Shown here piece after piece: positions 44,444 to 53,200 of a DNA stretch of 64,000 nucleotides. Each line of letters opens with the position of its first letter. The stretch's first letter is position 1. The stretch is from contig NZ_CP084712.1 of the NCBI RefSeq assembly GCF_023822045.1, positions 3,903,001 through 3,967,000 of the forward strand. Reading direction: 5' to 3'. The position numbers and the translations under genes are program-made. The notes beneath the pieces are model-generated. The model saw nothing but the letters and a program-made list of their open reading frames with translations, had not been told where the DNA came from and searched no databases. The DNA is from Sphingopyxis sp. USTB-05 (GTDB lineage Bacteria > Pseudomonadota > Alphaproteobacteria > Sphingomonadales > Sphingomonadaceae).

Positions 44444-44463
44444 CCAATCTCGAGACAAAACCC

Positions 44464-44539
44464 CGTCATTGCGAGCGCAGCGAAGCGATCCAGAGCGTGA
44501 CAAGCCGCCCTAGATTGCTTCGCTGCGCTCGCAATGACG
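44464..44539. repeat. Interspersed palindrome, family 2 (copy 2)
   Basis: Starts CGTCATTGCGAGCGCAGCGA and ends CGCTGCGCTCGCAATGACG. It lies between two convergent genes (acyl-CoA synthetase and SDR), where a bidirectional terminator would be expected. Confidence 0.85.
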
Positions 44540-44546
44540 ATGGGAT

Positions 44547-45359
44547 TTATTGCGCCTGCAGCTTCGCCATCGCCGCGCCGACCGCGGCGGCGATATCGCC
44601 TTCCTGCGGATTGCCGCGCAGCGCGAGCCCGCCGTTGGGCTGGAGATTCTCTCCCGTCACAAACGCCTCGTCGCTCGCAAGCCACAGGCACGCATTGGCA
44701 ACATCCTCGGACGTGTTGAGCCGCCCGAGCGGATAACGCGGCAGGAAGGCGTCGACGAGCCCTGGCGTCGCAAAGGCGCCCTGCGTCATCGGCGATTCGG
44801 TGAACGCGGGCGACACGATATTTGCGCGAATACCCGCAGCGCCGAAATCATTCGCGACGCAGCGGACCAACGCCTCCGACCCCGTCTTGGTGCCGATATA
44901 GGCCGCATGATTGCTGATCGGCGACCGCGTCGTGGCCGACGAAATCTGGATGATCGAGCCCCCGGTCGGATCGTTCGTCAGCATCGCGCCGACAAACGCC
45001 TGCAGAAAATGATGCACCCCGGTGAATTGCAAAGCGACGATCGCCGCAAGCTCGTCCTCGGTCACGTCGAGCAGCGGCTTGAGCAGTCCCCAGCCGCTCG
45101 CGTTCATCGCAATATCGACCCCGCCCATCGTCGCCTTCGCCGCATCGGCGAGCGCGAAGACCGAGGCCTTGTCGGTGATGTCGCAGAGCGCGGCATGGCC
45201 GCCGATTTCGGCGGCGAGCGCGTCGAGGGGTTCCTGCTTGCGTCCCGCGACCATCACCGTCGCGCCCTCGCGGGCAAAGATCCGCGCCGTGATCTGCGCC
45301 ATATTCCCCGCCGATGCCGCGCCGATGATGACCGCGCGCTTTCCTGCCAGCCTGCCCAT
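44547..45359 (-). CDS. SDR family oxidoreductase
   Basis: A 270-residue SDR with an altered glycine motif (IIGAASAGNMAQITARIFAR instead of TGxxxGIG), the active-site serine in IQISSATTRS with YIGTK, and a C-terminal VTGENLQPNGGLALRG. The start follows GAGGAG. It lies 10 bases after the NADP-dependent MDR gene on the same strand, so the two form an operon convergent with the acyl-CoA synthetase. The motif change may alter cofactor preference. Confidence 0.87.
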   Translation of the reverse strand: MGRLAGKRAVIIGAASAGNMAQITARIFAREGATVMVAGRKQEPLDALAAEIGGHAALCDITDKASVFALADAAKATMGGVDIAMNASGWGLLKPLLDVTEDELAAIVALQFTGVHHFLQAFVGAMLTNDPTGGSIIQISSATTRSPISNHAAYIGTKTGSEALVRCVANDFGAAGIRANIVSPAFTESPMTQGAFATPGLVDAFLPRYPLGRLNTSEDVANACLWLASDEAFVTGENLQPNGGLALRGNPQEGDIAAAVGAAMAKLQAQ

Positions 45360-45369
45360 AGCGATCTCC

Positions 45370-46368
45370 TCAGAGTTTCAAGAGTTGCTTGCCGCGGTTC
45401 TGGCCGCTGAACAGGCGCTTCAGCGTTTCGGGCGCATTCTCGAACCCATGCTGCAAATCCTCGCGATAATTGAGCCGGCCATCGAGCACGAAGCCTTCGA
45501 GCCGCTTGCGAAGCTCTGGAAACTCGTTCGCCCAGTCGAGCACGATGAAGCCCGCCATCGACCCACGGCGAAAGATCAGGTTGAAGTAATTCTGCGGCCC
45601 CGCCGGCAGCGTCCCCATCTCGTACCGGCTGATCCCGCCGCACACGGCGACGCGCGCGCCGGTGGCGATCTCGCCGAGCATATCGTTGAGGATCGCGCCG
45701 CCGACATTGTCAAAGATGACATTCACGCCGCCGGGGCAATGTTCCTTGATCTGTCCACGGACGTTACCAGCCTTATAATCGATCGCGGCATCATAGCCCG
45801 CTTCCTCGACAAGCCAGCGGCACTTGTCCTCGCCCCCCGCTATGCCCACGGCGCGGCATCCGGCGATCTTGGCGAGCTGGCCGACGACCGACCCCGTCGC
45901 CCCCGCGGCGCCCGACACCAGCACCGTGTCGCCCGCGACCGGCCGCCCGACCTTGAACAGCCCGCAATAGGCCGTGACACCCGTGGTCCCGAGCACCGAT
46001 AGCATCGCGGTCGGCGGCAACCGGGTATCGATCTTCACCAGTCCTTCGCCGCTGGAAAAATGCCATTCGGTCCAGCCAGTCGAGCCCATCACCAGGTCGC
46101 CGACGGCAAAGCCCGCATGGTTGCTCTCCACCACTTCGCTGATCCCGCTGCCGCGCATCACATCGCCGATCGCCATCGGCGCGACATAGTCGGCGATATT
46201 CTCCATCCAGCCCTTCTGCGCGGGATCGAAGCCGAGATAGAGTGTCTTCAAGAGCAGTTCGCCCTCGCCGGGCGCGCCGACTTCGGCCTCGACGAGCCGG
46301 AAGTCGCCATCCTCGATTCCGCGCCCGCGCGGATGTCCGTTCAGCAGCCATTGGCGCGATGTCGGCAT
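45370..46368 (-). CDS. NADP-dependent MDR oxidoreductase (CurA/prostaglandin reductase type)
   Basis: A 332-residue zinc-free medium-chain reductase. The Rossmann motif is VLVSGAAGATGSVVGQLAKI with GIAGGEDKCRWLVEEAGYDA following, and the N-terminal WLLNGHPRG and LYLGFDPAQKGWM regions are typical of 2-alkenal/15-oxoprostaglandin reductases. It saturates enones with NADPH. ATG 46368 follows GGGGAGAG; the open extension to 46572 lacks similarity. A second member with a similar N terminus is at 48620, on the opposite strand. Confidence 0.88.
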   Translation of the reverse strand: MPTSRQWLLNGHPRGRGIEDGDFRLVEAEVGAPGEGELLLKTLYLGFDPAQKGWMENIADYVAPMAIGDVMRGSGISEVVESNHAGFAVGDLVMGSTGWTEWHFSSGEGLVKIDTRLPPTAMLSVLGTTGVTAYCGLFKVGRPVAGDTVLVSGAAGATGSVVGQLAKIAGCRAVGIAGGEDKCRWLVEEAGYDAAIDYKAGNVRGQIKEHCPGGVNVIFDNVGGAILNDMLGEIATGARVAVCGGISRYEMGTLPAGPQNYFNLIFRRGSMAGFIVLDWANEFPELRKRLEGFVLDGRLNYREDLQHGFENAPETLKRLFSGQNRGKQLLKL

Positions 46369-46486
46369 CGATACTCTCCCCATTATTTGCACCGAAACTG
46401 CGCCCGCGCTTGGCCTGCAACCACCGCCAAAAGTGCCAGTCGATTGAAGGGCGCCGAGGCGTAGGGTGTGATCAGGGAGAGAGACG

Positions 46487-48610
46487 ATGCCCGAAGTCCG
46501 CCGCAGTTTTTGCCGTTTCTGCCACGCCAATTGCGCGATGCTCGTCACCGTCGACGAAGGCCGCGTCACCAAGGTGCAAGGTGATCCCGACGACCCTGTG
46601 TTCGGCGGCTATACCTGTATCAAGGGGCGCCAGCTCGCCGAGGCGCACAATGGCCCGCAGCGGCTGACGGTTTCGCAAAAGCGTGTCGGGGGCGTGTTCG
46701 AAGACATATCGATGACGAATGCACTCGACGAGGTCGGCGCGAAACTGGCGGCGATCGTCGCCGAGCACGGCCCCCACGCCGTCGCCGTCTATGGCGGTAC
46801 CTACGCCTTCCAGAACAGCGCCGGGGTCGGCAGCGCGATGTCCTTCGCGCAGGGGCTCGGCACGCGCAACATCTACACTTCGGTGACGCTCGACCAGCCT
46901 GCGAAGGTCTATACGACGATGCGTTACGGGAGCTGGATGGGCGGGATGCACACGTTCAGCGAGGCCGACGTCGCCTTTTTCATCGGCAACAATCCGATCG
47001 TCTCGCACTATGGCCCGCCGGGCGGCCTGCCCCCCTTCTCGCCCTCGCGGCGCCTGCGCGATGCGCTCGAAGGCGGGCTGAAGCTGATCGTTGCCGACCC
47101 GCGGCAGAGCGACGTCGCCGCGCTCGCGCATATCCACCTGCCCGTGCGGCCCGGCGAAGATCCCGCGCTGCTCGCGGGGATCATCCACGTCATTCTGTCT
47201 GAGGGGCTCTATGACAAGGCCTTTGTTCAGCGTTACGTCGACGGTCTCGACGAGTTGCAGCGCGCGGTCGCGGGCTTCACCCCCGATGTCGCCGCGGCGC
47301 GTGCGGGAGTCGAGGAAGGCCAACTGATCGCCGCCGCGCGGATGTTCGCGAACGGGACCAAGGGCGTCGTCTCGACCGGCACCGGGCCAGAGATGGCGGG
47401 CAACGGCACGCTCACCCAATATCTGGTTTCGTCGATCAACATCATCTGCGGGCGCTTCTGCCGTGAGGGCGAGAAAAGCTCGATCCCCCGCGTCTTCACG
47501 CCGGTGACGCCGCGCCGCGCGCAGGTCGCGCCGCCGATGGCGCTCTATGGCGAGGGTTTCCCCGCCTCGCGTATCCGCGGCCTGACGCACCTCGGCATGG
47601 AAATGCCGTGCAATGTCCTCGCCGACGAAATGCTGACGCCTGGTGAAGGCCAGGTGCGGGCGCTGATCGTCATCGGTGGCAATCCGGTGGTCGCCTTCCC
47701 CGATCAGGACAAGATGACGCGCGCGATCGACGGGCTCGAGCTGCTCGTCTCGATCGACGTCAACGCCGAGTCCGCAACCGCGAAACGCGCCGATTACATC
47801 CTCGCCCCCAAAATGTGCCTAGAACGCGAGGACATCAGCAATCTCAGCGAATGGTGGTACGAGATTCCCTACGCCCGCTATACCGAAGCTATGATCGAAG
47901 CGCCCGATGGGCTGCTCGAGGAGTGGGAGATGCTCTGGGAACTCGCGCACCGCCTGGGCACCGGCATGCCGCTTGCGGGCGGAGCCTGCCCGATGGATCA
48001 GCGGCCCAGCAAAGAGACTTTCCTCGACTTGATGGTCGCGGGCTGCTCCGTCGCGCCGAGCATCGTGCGGGCGGATACCGTGGACGGCAAGGCGGTGATC
48101 TATGCCGACCGCCACCCGGTGGTCGAGGCAGGCGATCCTGACGCGCCGGGACGCTTCGACCTGACCGCGGGCGCGATGCCCGACCAATTGATCGCCTACG
48201 CCGGCGCCGCCCAGCCGACACCCGATTTTCCCTGGCGCATGGTATCGCGGCGCAGCCGGCATCGCTTCAATTCGACGGGGCAGAATCTGCCCGCGCTCCG
48301 CGCCAAGCGCACCACGAACCCCGCCTTCCTGCATCCCGACGATCTCGCGCTGATCCCCTGCGCCGACGGCGACACCGTCCGCATCCGGTCGGCGGCGGGC
48401 GAAGTCGTCGCGGTCGCGCGCGCTGCCGAAAACATGCGCCCCGGCGTCGTGTCGATGGCGCATGCCTTCGGCGGCCCCGACATCGGCCCCGACGGCGTCC
48501 ACGAACATGGCGCCTCGACCAACCGCCTCGTCAGCGAGAGCGTCGCTTACGACCCCATCACCGGCCAGTCGCTGCAAAGCGCGATTCCGGTCTCCATCGT
48601 CCCGGCCTGA
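46487..48610 (+). CDS. Molybdopterin-dependent oxidoreductase (formate dehydrogenase/DMSO reductase superfamily)
   Basis: A 707-residue protein. The N terminus carries a four-cysteine [4Fe-4S] motif (Cys9, Cys12, Cys16, Cys44) followed by IKGRQLAEAHNGPQRL. Downstream are molybdopterin-binding regions around FIGNNPIVSHYG, VSTGTGPEMAGNGTLTQYLV, INIICGRFCREGEKS, LIVIGGNPVVAFPDQDKM, and a C-terminal VSRRSRHRFNST-type domain. At the position where relatives have a Cys, Sec or Ser ligand to Mo I see LDQPAKVYTTMRYGS, with no obvious ligand. There is no Tat signal, so it is cytoplasmic. It heads a nine-gene plus-strand operon. Reaction unknown; hydroxylation or dehydroxylation of the pathway substrate is possible. 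Confidence 0.87.
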   Translation: MPEVRRSFCRFCHANCAMLVTVDEGRVTKVQGDPDDPVFGGYTCIKGRQLAEAHNGPQRLTVSQKRVGGVFEDISMTNALDEVGAKLAAIVAEHGPHAVAVYGGTYAFQNSAGVGSAMSFAQGLGTRNIYTSVTLDQPAKVYTTMRYGSWMGGMHTFSEADVAFFIGNNPIVSHYGPPGGLPPFSPSRRLRDALEGGLKLIVADPRQSDVAALAHIHLPVRPGEDPALLAGIIHVILSEGLYDKAFVQRYVDGLDELQRAVAGFTPDVAAARAGVEEGQLIAAARMFANGTKGVVSTGTGPEMAGNGTLTQYLVSSINIICGRFCREGEKSSIPRVFTPVTPRRAQVAPPMALYGEGFPASRIRGLTHLGMEMPCNVLADEMLTPGEGQVRALIVIGGNPVVAFPDQDKMTRAIDGLELLVSIDVNAESATAKRADYILAPKMCLEREDISNLSEWWYEIPYARYTEAMIEAPDGLLEEWEMLWELAHRLGTGMPLAGGACPMDQRPSKETFLDLMVAGCSVAPSIVRADTVDGKAVIYADRHPVVEAGDPDAPGRFDLTAGAMPDQLIAYAGAAQPTPDFPWRMVSRRSRHRFNSTGQNLPALRAKRTTNPAFLHPDDLALIPCADGDTVRIRSAAGEVVAVARAAENMRPGVVSMAHAFGGPDIGPDGVHEHGASTNRLVSESVAYDPITGQSLQSAIPVSIVPA

Positions 48611-48619
48611 GGAGCCCAT

Positions 48620-49636
48620 ATGCCTGACAACCGCCGCTTCCTGCTCGTACGCCGCCCCAATGGCGAACCTGTGCCGGAAGACTTCTCTTTCGTTAGTGAA
48701 CCCACGCCCGAGCTTGCCGACGGCCAGTTTCTGATCCGCAACCATTATGCCTCGCTCGACCCCGCGATCCGCGGCTGGATGGACGATGCGCCGAGCTATA
48801 TGCCGCCAATCCCGCTCGGCGATCCGGTGCGCGCCTCGACCATCGGCATCGTCGAAGCGAGCAAGGCCGAAGGTTTCGCGCCCGGCCAGTGGGTGATGGG
48901 CCTCAACGGAATCGAGGATTATTCGGTCGGCACAGTCGGCGGCTTCACCCAGCCGATCGACGCCGCACTCGTGCCGTCGGTCACCAATTATCTGTCTGTG
49001 CTCGGTGCAGTCGGGATGACCGCTTACTTCGGCTATATCGACGTCTGCGAACCCAAGCCGGGCGATGTCGTGCTCGTTACCGGCGCGGCAGGCGCGGTCG
49101 GATCGCTTGTGGGGCAGATCGCGAAGATCAAGGGCGCGAGCAAGGTCATCGGCATCGCGGGCGGACCGGAAAAATGCGCCAAGCTGGTCGAACGCTACGG
49201 CTTCGACGCGGCGATCGATTATCGCGGCAAGGATCTTCAGGCACTCACGGAGGCGGTCCGCGCCGAAGCCCCCGATGGCGTCGACATCATTTTCGAGAAT
49301 GTCGGCGGCGACATCCTCGACGCGGGCCTCAACAATCTGCGCCACGGCGCGCGCATCGGGCTCTGCGGCCTGATCAGCGAGTATAACAGCGTCGAAAAGA
49401 TCGGTGCGCGCAACATCTGGCAGCTTATCGTCCACCGCGCTTCTATCCGCGGGCTGCTCGTCGCCGATTATATCCCGCGCTTCGCCGAAGGCGGTGCCGA
49501 GATGGCGGCGTGGCTGCAACAGGGCAAGATGGTCGCCGACGAGCATATCGACGAAGGTATCGAGAATAGCTTCGATGCCTTCATGCGGCTGTTCGCGGGA
49601 AGCAATCAGGGCAAGATGATCCTCAAAATCGCATGA
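48620..49636 (+). CDS. NADP-dependent MDR oxidoreductase
   Basis: A 338-residue zinc-free medium-chain reductase: ASLDPAIRGWMDDAPSYMPP, the Rossmann motif VLVTGAAGAVGSLVGQIAKI, GIAGGPEKCAKLVERYGFDA and IFENVGGDILDAGLNNL. It reduces alpha,beta-unsaturated ketones with NADPH. AGGAG lies before ATG 48620, nine bases after the molybdopterin gene stop; its stop overlaps the ThuA-like gene. It is homologous to the minus-strand gene at 45370 but well diverged. Confidence 0.9.
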   Translation: MPDNRRFLLVRRPNGEPVPEDFSFVSEPTPELADGQFLIRNHYASLDPAIRGWMDDAPSYMPPIPLGDPVRASTIGIVEASKAEGFAPGQWVMGLNGIEDYSVGTVGGFTQPIDAALVPSVTNYLSVLGAVGMTAYFGYIDVCEPKPGDVVLVTGAAGAVGSLVGQIAKIKGASKVIGIAGGPEKCAKLVERYGFDAAIDYRGKDLQALTEAVRAEAPDGVDIIFENVGGDILDAGLNNLRHGARIGLCGLISEYNSVEKIGARNIWQLIVHRASIRGLLVADYIPRFAEGGAEMAAWLQQGKMVADEHIDEGIENSFDAFMRLFAGSNQGKMILKIA

Positions 49637-50421
49637 GCGCGCCACGCCGCCTTCTCGTCCTGTCGGGCGGCCATCCCTACGAAGCCGAACCCTTCGCCGA
49701 ACTGCTCGCGAGCTTCGAGGGCTGGGCGGTCACGCACCTGATCCATCCCGAGGCCGAGACAGCGGTCGCCGAGGGCGCGGCGATCAACGCCGATGCAATT
49801 CTCTTCTACGATATGCCCGGATATCGTTTCGAGGGCGGAAAAGCGGCAACGCGGCCGCCTTCTTTCACTTATCGCCGCGCGATCGCCGACTATTTCGCGC
49901 GCGGCGGCGGTGCGGTCGCGATGCATCATGCGATCGCGGGCTGGGCCGAATGGCCCGAATGGGCCGAGATGCTCGGCGGACGCTTCCTCTACGATCCCGG
50001 CGAGGCGCATGGCGAAACCCATCTCGACTCGGGCTATCGCCACGAGGTCCGCTATGACGCCGTCGTCCTCGATCCCGATCATCCAGTGACCGCAGGTCTG
50101 CCGCCGCGCTTTCCGCTCTGCGACGAGCTGTATCTGGCGCCTGTCTGGGGCGCCGCGAAACCCCTGCTCCGCGCCGATCACGCCTTCGTCCGCGACAATT
50201 TCTATTCGGCGGCGCAGGCCGTCGCGGGCCGTATGTTCAGCAACGCGGGTTGGGATCATCGCCCCGAAAGCGACGTGATCGCATGGGAAAAGCCGGTGGG
50301 CGCAGGCTGCCTCGTCTATCTCCAGCCGGGCGACGGACCCGCCGCCTATGCCGATTCGAACCTTCGACGGCTGCTTGCGAATGCGCTCACCCATGTCGCC
50401 GCCGGCCCCAACCACTCCTAA
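49633..50421 (+). CDS. ThuA-like domain protein
   Basis: A 262-residue ThuA-fold protein: LLVLSGGHPYEAEPFAELLA, ADAILFYDMPGYRF, ARGGGAVAMHHAIAGWAEWP, GGRFLYDPGEAHGETHLDSG and GCLVYLQPGDGPAAYADSNL. It overlaps the MDR gene by four bases, so it is clearly part of the catabolic operon rather than of sugar metabolism. The first ThuA-like gene (34473) shares the fold but little sequence. Such proteins are uncharacterised; a hydrolase- or isomerase-like role is only a guess. Confidence 0.78.
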   Translation: MSAPRRLLVLSGGHPYEAEPFAELLASFEGWAVTHLIHPEAETAVAEGAAINADAILFYDMPGYRFEGGKAATRPPSFTYRRAIADYFARGGGAVAMHHAIAGWAEWPEWAEMLGGRFLYDPGEAHGETHLDSGYRHEVRYDAVVLDPDHPVTAGLPPRFPLCDELYLAPVWGAAKPLLRADHAFVRDNFYSAAQAVAGRMFSNAGWDHRPESDVIAWEKPVGAGCLVYLQPGDGPAAYADSNLRRLLANALTHVAAGPNHS

Positions 50422-50496
50422 CGAAATTGTGCATCGCGCGCGCGGAGCGGCTGCATATAGTTGCGCGTATAAAGAGAAGAACGAGGGAAGAGGCGC

Positions 50497-51753
50497 GTGA
50501 ACGATATCGCCGCAAGCAGTTTTTTCGACCCGCAAGTCATCGCGGACCCGTTCGACTATTATCGAGCCTGGTTGCCCAAAAGCCCCGTCGTGCAATTGTC
50601 GGAGGGGATGTTCCTCGTCCTTTCCTATGATCTTTGTGCGCAGGCGACGGGTGACGTCGAGACATTCTCGAACAATTTTCAGGGCACGTTGTCGGGCGCG
50701 ATGGCCGAGGACGGCGATGTCGCCGCAATTCTCGCCGAGGGCTGGCCGCAGGTCGATACGCTGCTGACCGCCGACCCGCCGACACACACGCGCTTCCGCA
50801 AGCTCGTCAACCTCGCCTTTTCGATGAAGCGCGTCGCCGCGATCGAGGAGGATATGCGCGGTGTCGTCATCGACCTGATCGAGAAGATGGCAGACGCCAA
50901 GGATTCCGGGCGCGAAACCGATTTCGTCCGCGATTTCGGCATCCCCCTGCCCGTCGCGATGATCGCGAGCCAAATCGGCATGGAGGGCGACCTCGACCGC
51001 GTGAAGCGCTGGTCCGACGCCTTCGTCGATCGGCTTGGCCGAATGATCCCCAAGGACCGCGAGCTCGAATGCGCGCGCGAAGTCGTCGAGTTCCAGCATT
51101 ATGTGAAGGCAAAGATCGACGAACGCCGCGCCAATCGCACCGACGACCTGCTATCCGACCTTGTCCATGCCGAGGTCGATGGCGAACGACCGCTCGAGGA
51201 TGCCGAAATCCTTTCGATCATGCAGCAGTTGATGGTCGCGGGGAACGAGACGACGACTTCGGCGCTCGCGGGCGGGCTGCTCCAGCTCATCGAAAATCCC
51301 GACCAGATGGCAAAGGCGGTCGCCGCCGCAGATGAAGGAAATGAGCGCGCGATCATCAACCTGGTCGAAGAGGTGCTGCGCATCGAAAGCCCGACCGCGG
51401 GCATGTGGCGCATGGTGCTGAAGGACGCCGAGCTTGGCGGGGTCAAAATCCCGAAGGGCGCGATGGTCCAGCTTCGCTATGCCGCAGCGAACCGCGACCC
51501 CGCCAAATATCCCGACCCCGACCGGTTCGATATGGAACGCGCCAATGCGCGCAGCCATCTCGCCTTCGGCAAGGGCATCCATATGTGCGTCGGCAATATG
51601 TTGAGCAGGAAGGAAATGGCGGTCGCTTATTCCGAACTGCTGAAGCGCCTCACCGACTTCAGCCTCGCCGACGGCCACACGCCGAGCTGGCCGCCGAACA
51701 TGCTGCTGCGTGGGCTCACCGCCCTGCCGATCACATTCGGGCGCCGCGTATGA
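50497..51753 (+). CDS. Cytochrome P450
   Basis: A 418-residue soluble bacterial P450. The heme ligand is Cys364 in LAFGKGIHMCVGNMLSRKEM; the I-helix oxygen-activation motif is VAGNETTTS (248-256); the ExxR pair is Glu292/Arg295 in NLVEEVLRIE; DPPTHTRFRKLVNLAFS is the C-helix. It hydroxylates an unactivated carbon with electrons from a ferredoxin, which is not encoded in this window. GTG 50497 follows GAGGGAAGAGG. The next gene overlaps by four bases. Bacterial P450s in such operons often start terpenoid or steroid degradation. Confidence 0.94.
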   Translation: MNDIAASSFFDPQVIADPFDYYRAWLPKSPVVQLSEGMFLVLSYDLCAQATGDVETFSNNFQGTLSGAMAEDGDVAAILAEGWPQVDTLLTADPPTHTRFRKLVNLAFSMKRVAAIEEDMRGVVIDLIEKMADAKDSGRETDFVRDFGIPLPVAMIASQIGMEGDLDRVKRWSDAFVDRLGRMIPKDRELECAREVVEFQHYVKAKIDERRANRTDDLLSDLVHAEVDGERPLEDAEILSIMQQLMVAGNETTTSALAGGLLQLIENPDQMAKAVAAADEGNERAIINLVEEVLRIESPTAGMWRMVLKDAELGGVKIPKGAMVQLRYAAANRDPAKYPDPDRFDMERANARSHLAFGKGIHMCVGNMLSRKEMAVAYSELLKRLTDFSLADGHTPSWPPNMLLRGLTALPITFGRRV

Positions 51754-52811
51754 ATTTCGATCTCGACGAAGACCAGCAGCTCACGCGCGACATGATCGGG
51801 CGCTTTCTCGGCCCGGTCGACGTCGCCGCGCGACACGCGATGCGCAAAGGCGAAAACGGCTATTCGCGCGCGCGTTGGCAGGACATTGCCGATCTCGGCC
51901 TGCTCGCGCTCGCCGCTCCACAAGCGATGGGCGGCATCGGCGGGACGATGGTCGATCTGGCACTCGTCGCCGAGGCGCTGGGCAAGGGGGTCGCGATCGA
52001 TCCCTGGCTTGAGAACGGCGTGCTGCCCGTCCGGCTTGCCGCGGCTGCGGGCGATACGGCTCTGGTCGCCGACCTGATCGTCGGCACGCAATTCGCTGCG
52101 GTCGCCTTTGCCGAACCCGCGCGCCGATATGAAACCGAAGCCGTAGGCACCAGGGCGGAGGGTGGCCAGATCGTCGGGGCGAAGACCTTCGTCCTCGGCG
52201 CACCGCTCGCCGATACGCTGCTCGTTACCCTTGCCGGCAACAAGGTGGCCAGGATTAGGAAGGGCGCTGCCGGCATCGTGCAGCAGGACTATCCGGTCAT
52301 CGACGGTTCGAACGCCGCCACGTTCGACCTGCATCGCTCCCCGGCCGAAATCCTCGACCTGCCGAAGGCCAAGTTCGAGCGCGTGATCGGGGACGTTCGC
52401 ATGCTCGCCGCCGCCGAAATGGTCGGGCTTGCGCAGACGATGTTCGACGACACGCTCGCCTATGTCGGCGAGCGCCAACAGTTCGGCGCCGCGATCGGCA
52501 GCTTCCAGGCACTCCAGCACCGCCTCGTCGAATGCTATGCCGCGCTAGAACAGGCGCGCTCGATGATGCTGCGCACCGCGATGCTCGACCCGACGACCGA
52601 GGACGCGAACTGGCCGCGGATCGCCGCGGGTGCCAAGGCCTTCGTCGGCGAAGCGGCGACACGGATCGGGCTCGAAGCGGTGCAGATGCATGGCGGGATG
52701 GGCCAGACCGACGAGCTGGCGATCGGCCATGCGCTAAAGCGGGTAATGCTGCTCGACAAATTGTTCGGCGACCAGGATCATTGCCTGCGCAGCTTTGCGA
52801 GAGCCGCATGA
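51750..52811 (+). CDS. Acyl-CoA dehydrogenase (probable non-catalytic-type subunit)
   Basis: A 353-residue acyl-CoA dehydrogenase, shorter than usual. It begins MNFDLDEDQQLTRDMIGRFL and ends with VQMHGGMGQTDELAIGHALKR. The middle domain is abbreviated and the motif SE-x2-AGSD is not present (VAFAEPARRYETEAVGT replaces it). In steroid-type heterotetrameric enzymes one subunit looks like this while the other binds FAD fully; the partner is probably the gene at 54353. ATG 51750 overlaps the P450 stop by four bases. The enzyme would desaturate a CoA ester of the pathway intermediate. Confidence 0.85.
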   Translation: MNFDLDEDQQLTRDMIGRFLGPVDVAARHAMRKGENGYSRARWQDIADLGLLALAAPQAMGGIGGTMVDLALVAEALGKGVAIDPWLENGVLPVRLAAAAGDTALVADLIVGTQFAAVAFAEPARRYETEAVGTRAEGGQIVGAKTFVLGAPLADTLLVTLAGNKVARIRKGAAGIVQQDYPVIDGSNAATFDLHRSPAEILDLPKAKFERVIGDVRMLAAAEMVGLAQTMFDDTLAYVGERQQFGAAIGSFQALQHRLVECYAALEQARSMMLRTAMLDPTTEDANWPRIAAGAKAFVGEAATRIGLEAVQMHGGMGQTDELAIGHALKRVMLLDKLFGDQDHCLRSFARAA

Positions 52812-53200
52812 GCGCGCTTGCCCCCATCGCGCCGGGCCTGTGGACCGACGAGGCCGAACCGCGGCTGATCGGCGCGCGCCGCGCCGATGGCGAGATCATC
52901 TTCCCCGTTCCCGGTGGCGACGCCGCGGCACTTGTCGAGCCCGTGGCGCTGTCGCGCAAGGGGACGCTCTGGTCGTGGACCACGCAAGGCTTCGAACCGA
53001 AGGAGCCGTACAGCGGCCCGCAACCCTTTCAGCCCTTCCTTATCGGCTATGTCGAACTGCCCGGCGAGGTGATCGTCGAAACGCGGATCGTCGATGCCAC
53101 TGCCGCCGACCTCGTCATCGGCATGCCGATGGAGTTCGCCGTCGTCCCCTTCGACGACGCGCGGTCGACCTATGCCTTCCGTCCGGAGCGCCTGCCATGA
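52808..53200 (+). CDS. DUF35-type OB-fold protein lacking the zinc ribbon cysteines
   Basis: A 130-residue protein of the Zn-ribbon/OB-fold (DUF35) group that pairs with thiolase-fold enzymes. The OB-fold part is clear (GTLWSWTTQGFEPKEPY, then PFLIGYVELPGEVIVETRIV and MEFAVVPF), but the protein contains no cysteine at all, so the rubredoxin-like zinc ribbon is degenerate. It overlaps the stop of the acyl-CoA dehydrogenase and the start of the thiolase-like gene. In cholesterol degradation a DUF35 domain is required by the aldolase Ltp2; the same partnership is likely here. Confidence 0.8.
   Translation: MSALAPIAPGLWTDEAEPRLIGARRADGEIIFPVPGGDAAALVEPVALSRKGTLWSWTTQGFEPKEPYSGPQPFQPFLIGYVELPGEVIVETRIVDATAADLVIGMPMEFAVVPFDDARSTYAFRPERLP

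Noticed and set aside
47819..49645. A 608-codon open frame on the minus strand, and similar long antisense frames at 35319-37085, 34266-35282 and 41267-42781.
   Set aside because: They mirror well-recognised genes on the other strand, show no family motifs and are rich in Arg, Asp and His as expected for shadows in high-G+C DNA.
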